Shown in pieces: positions 5,904 to 6,801 of a stretch of 6,801 bases of DNA. The first letter of the stretch is position 1; each line of letters opens with the position of its first letter. The translations under genes were made by a program, and so were the position numbers. The stretch lies in NCBI GenBank assembly GCA_946479125.1, contig CAMLET010000177.1, positions 1-6,801 on the forward strand, read 5' to 3'. The notes under the pieces were generated by a model. The model made no database searches and had not been told where the DNA came from. It was given only the letters and a program-made list of their open reading frames with translations. This DNA is from an uncultured Flavobacteriales bacterium (GTDB taxonomy: Bacteria > Bacteroidota > Bacteroidia > Flavobacteriales > Crocinitomicaceae).

Positions 5904-6801
5904 ATGAACATTCGCTACACAATAACTCTCATGTTATCAGTGCTTTGCTGTTATGGCTTAAGTGCTCAGGTGTGGCTACATCCCAACCGTGGACAATGGA
6001 ATAAAGAAATCCTATACAAAGTGGATATGAGTCAGGGAAATATCTTCCTTGATAAAAATGGATTCACTTATTTAATGGATAACATCTCTCATGGTCATGA
6101 TGGTGAAAAACATGCCGATGAGAAACAAAAATGTCAGGTGATGTTTTCTCATTTTGAGAATAGTACGTGGAGTGGTGATTTGATAGAAGGAAAGAAAAGT
6201 GTTCAATACTCAAATTACTATTACGGAAGCGATTCTCAGTTCTGGAAATCTGAAATTCATGATGTTCAAAGTGTTGTTCTGAATAATTATTATCAGGGAA
6301 TCGATTTCCAGGTAGAAGGAACTTCCAATAGCCTGAAATATTCATTCATTGTTAATCCGGGATCAAATCCGGCAATGATCTCATCGAAACTGGAAGGTTT
6401 TGATAAAATTGAATTGGTTGATGGCGATTTGCATTTAACAAATCAATTTGGAGTTATTATTGAAAAGCAACCTGTTGCATGGAATGTAATCAACGGTAGA
6501 AAATCACCAGTAAAGGTCAAATTTCAGTTAGAAGGAAATCAGTTAGGATTCTCGTTTCCTGAGGGATATGATGATACAGAAGTTTTGGTGATCGATCCAG
6601 ACATTGTGTTTTCTACCTTCAGCGGTTCTACCATGGATAACTGGGGAATGACTGCTACCGGAGATTCACAGGGAAATTTGTACGGCGGCGGTATCGGATT
6701 CGTACGTTTGGGGGCTAGTTCAAATGGTAATTATCCAACAACTGCTGGTGCATTTGATGTAAGTTTTAATGCTGGAACACAATATTCGTATACAGACCCA
6801 A
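5904..6801 (+). CDS. Secreted DUF7948/SBBP-type beta-propeller protein, 3' truncated
   Basis: The frame opens at ATG 5904 and stays open to the window end: 299 full codons and no stop. Residues 1-22 are a signal peptide: NIR, then a hydrophobic core LMLSVLCCYGL, with probable cleavage near SAQ. It should therefore enter the periplasm by Sec. The Cys pair in the core does not form a good lipobox. HPNRGQWNKEILYK (26-39), GNIFLDKNGFTYLM (45-58), YYQGIDF (129-135), LKYSFIVNPGSNP (144-156), VIDPDIVFSTFSGS (229-242) and NYPTTAGAFDVSFN (276-289) follow the order I recall for DUF7948 proteins of Bacteroidota. DNWGMTATGDSQGNLYGGGI (245-264) looks like the first SBBP-type propeller blade. Such proteins are usually very long and often end in a T9SS sorting domain, which would lie outside this window. 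There is no Shine-Dalgarno sequence before the start. The molecular function is unknown. Confidence 0.85.
   Translation, partial: MNIRYTITLMLSVLCCYGLSAQVWLHPNRGQWNKEILYKVDMSQGNIFLDKNGFTYLMDNISHGHDGEKHADEKQKCQVMFSHFENSTWSGDLIEGKKSVQYSNYYYGSDSQFWKSEIHDVQSVVLNNYYQGIDFQVEGTSNSLKYSFIVNPGSNPAMISSKLEGFDKIELVDGDLHLTNQFGVIIEKQPVAWNVINGRKSPVKVKFQLEGNQLGFSFPEGYDDTEVLVIDPDIVFSTFSGSTMDNWGMTATGDSQGNLYGGGIGFVRLGASSNGNYPTTAGAFDVSFNAGTQYSYTDP

Noticed and set aside
5904..5970. Lipoprotein signal in the DUF7948 protein because of the Cys pair in the hydrophobic segment
   Set aside because: The residues before the first Cys (SVL) do not fit a lipobox, while SAQ further on is a good signal peptidase I site.
6064..6345. 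93-residue - strand ORF
   Set aside because: It is antisense to the DUF7948 gene, whose frame carries a signal peptide and family motifs; the antisense product is His/Asn/Ser-rich with no recognisable features.

Overview
The window looks like chromosomal DNA of a marine or freshwater Bacteroidota, most likely Flavobacteriales and perhaps near Crocinitomicaceae. That placement is inferred from four things: a type IX secretion (T9SS) type B C-terminal sorting domain, a DUF7948-like surface protein, the long Bacteroidota form of PurF, and starts that lack Shine-Dalgarno sequences. One promoter candidate matches the Bacteroidota -7 element TAnnTTTG. The sequence is AT-rich and no mobile element, tRNA, rRNA or CRISPR array is visible.

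Layout. (i) Positions 1-1247, + strand: the 3' part of a large secreted adhesin-like protein with immunoglobulin-like repeats, a PKD domain, a short Cys-bracketed module and a T9SS type B sorting domain. (ii) Positions 1263-1296: a strong symmetric hairpin terminator between convergent genes. (iii) Positions 5718 down to 1330, - strand: a likely three-gene unit. It runs from a 633-residue PurF-type amidophosphoribosyltransferase, through a membrane histidine kinase with no adjacent response regulator, to the phosphoglycerate mutase gpmI, whose start overlaps the kinase stop by 8 nt. An imperfect hairpin spans the purF stop codon. (iv) Positions 5719-5903: a divergent intergenic promoter region. 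(v) Positions 5904-6801, + strand: the 5' part of a secreted DUF7948/beta-propeller-type protein that runs off the window.

How the parts relate. The central cluster is housekeeping: purine synthesis entry and lower glycolysis, plus a sensor kinase. The two flanking genes encode large exported surface proteins that T9SS probably handles. No clearly new system is seen. The points most worth checking are the kinase-gpmI coupling, the hairpin over the purF stop, and how the long PurF differs from canonical PurF in its phosphoribosyltransferase half.
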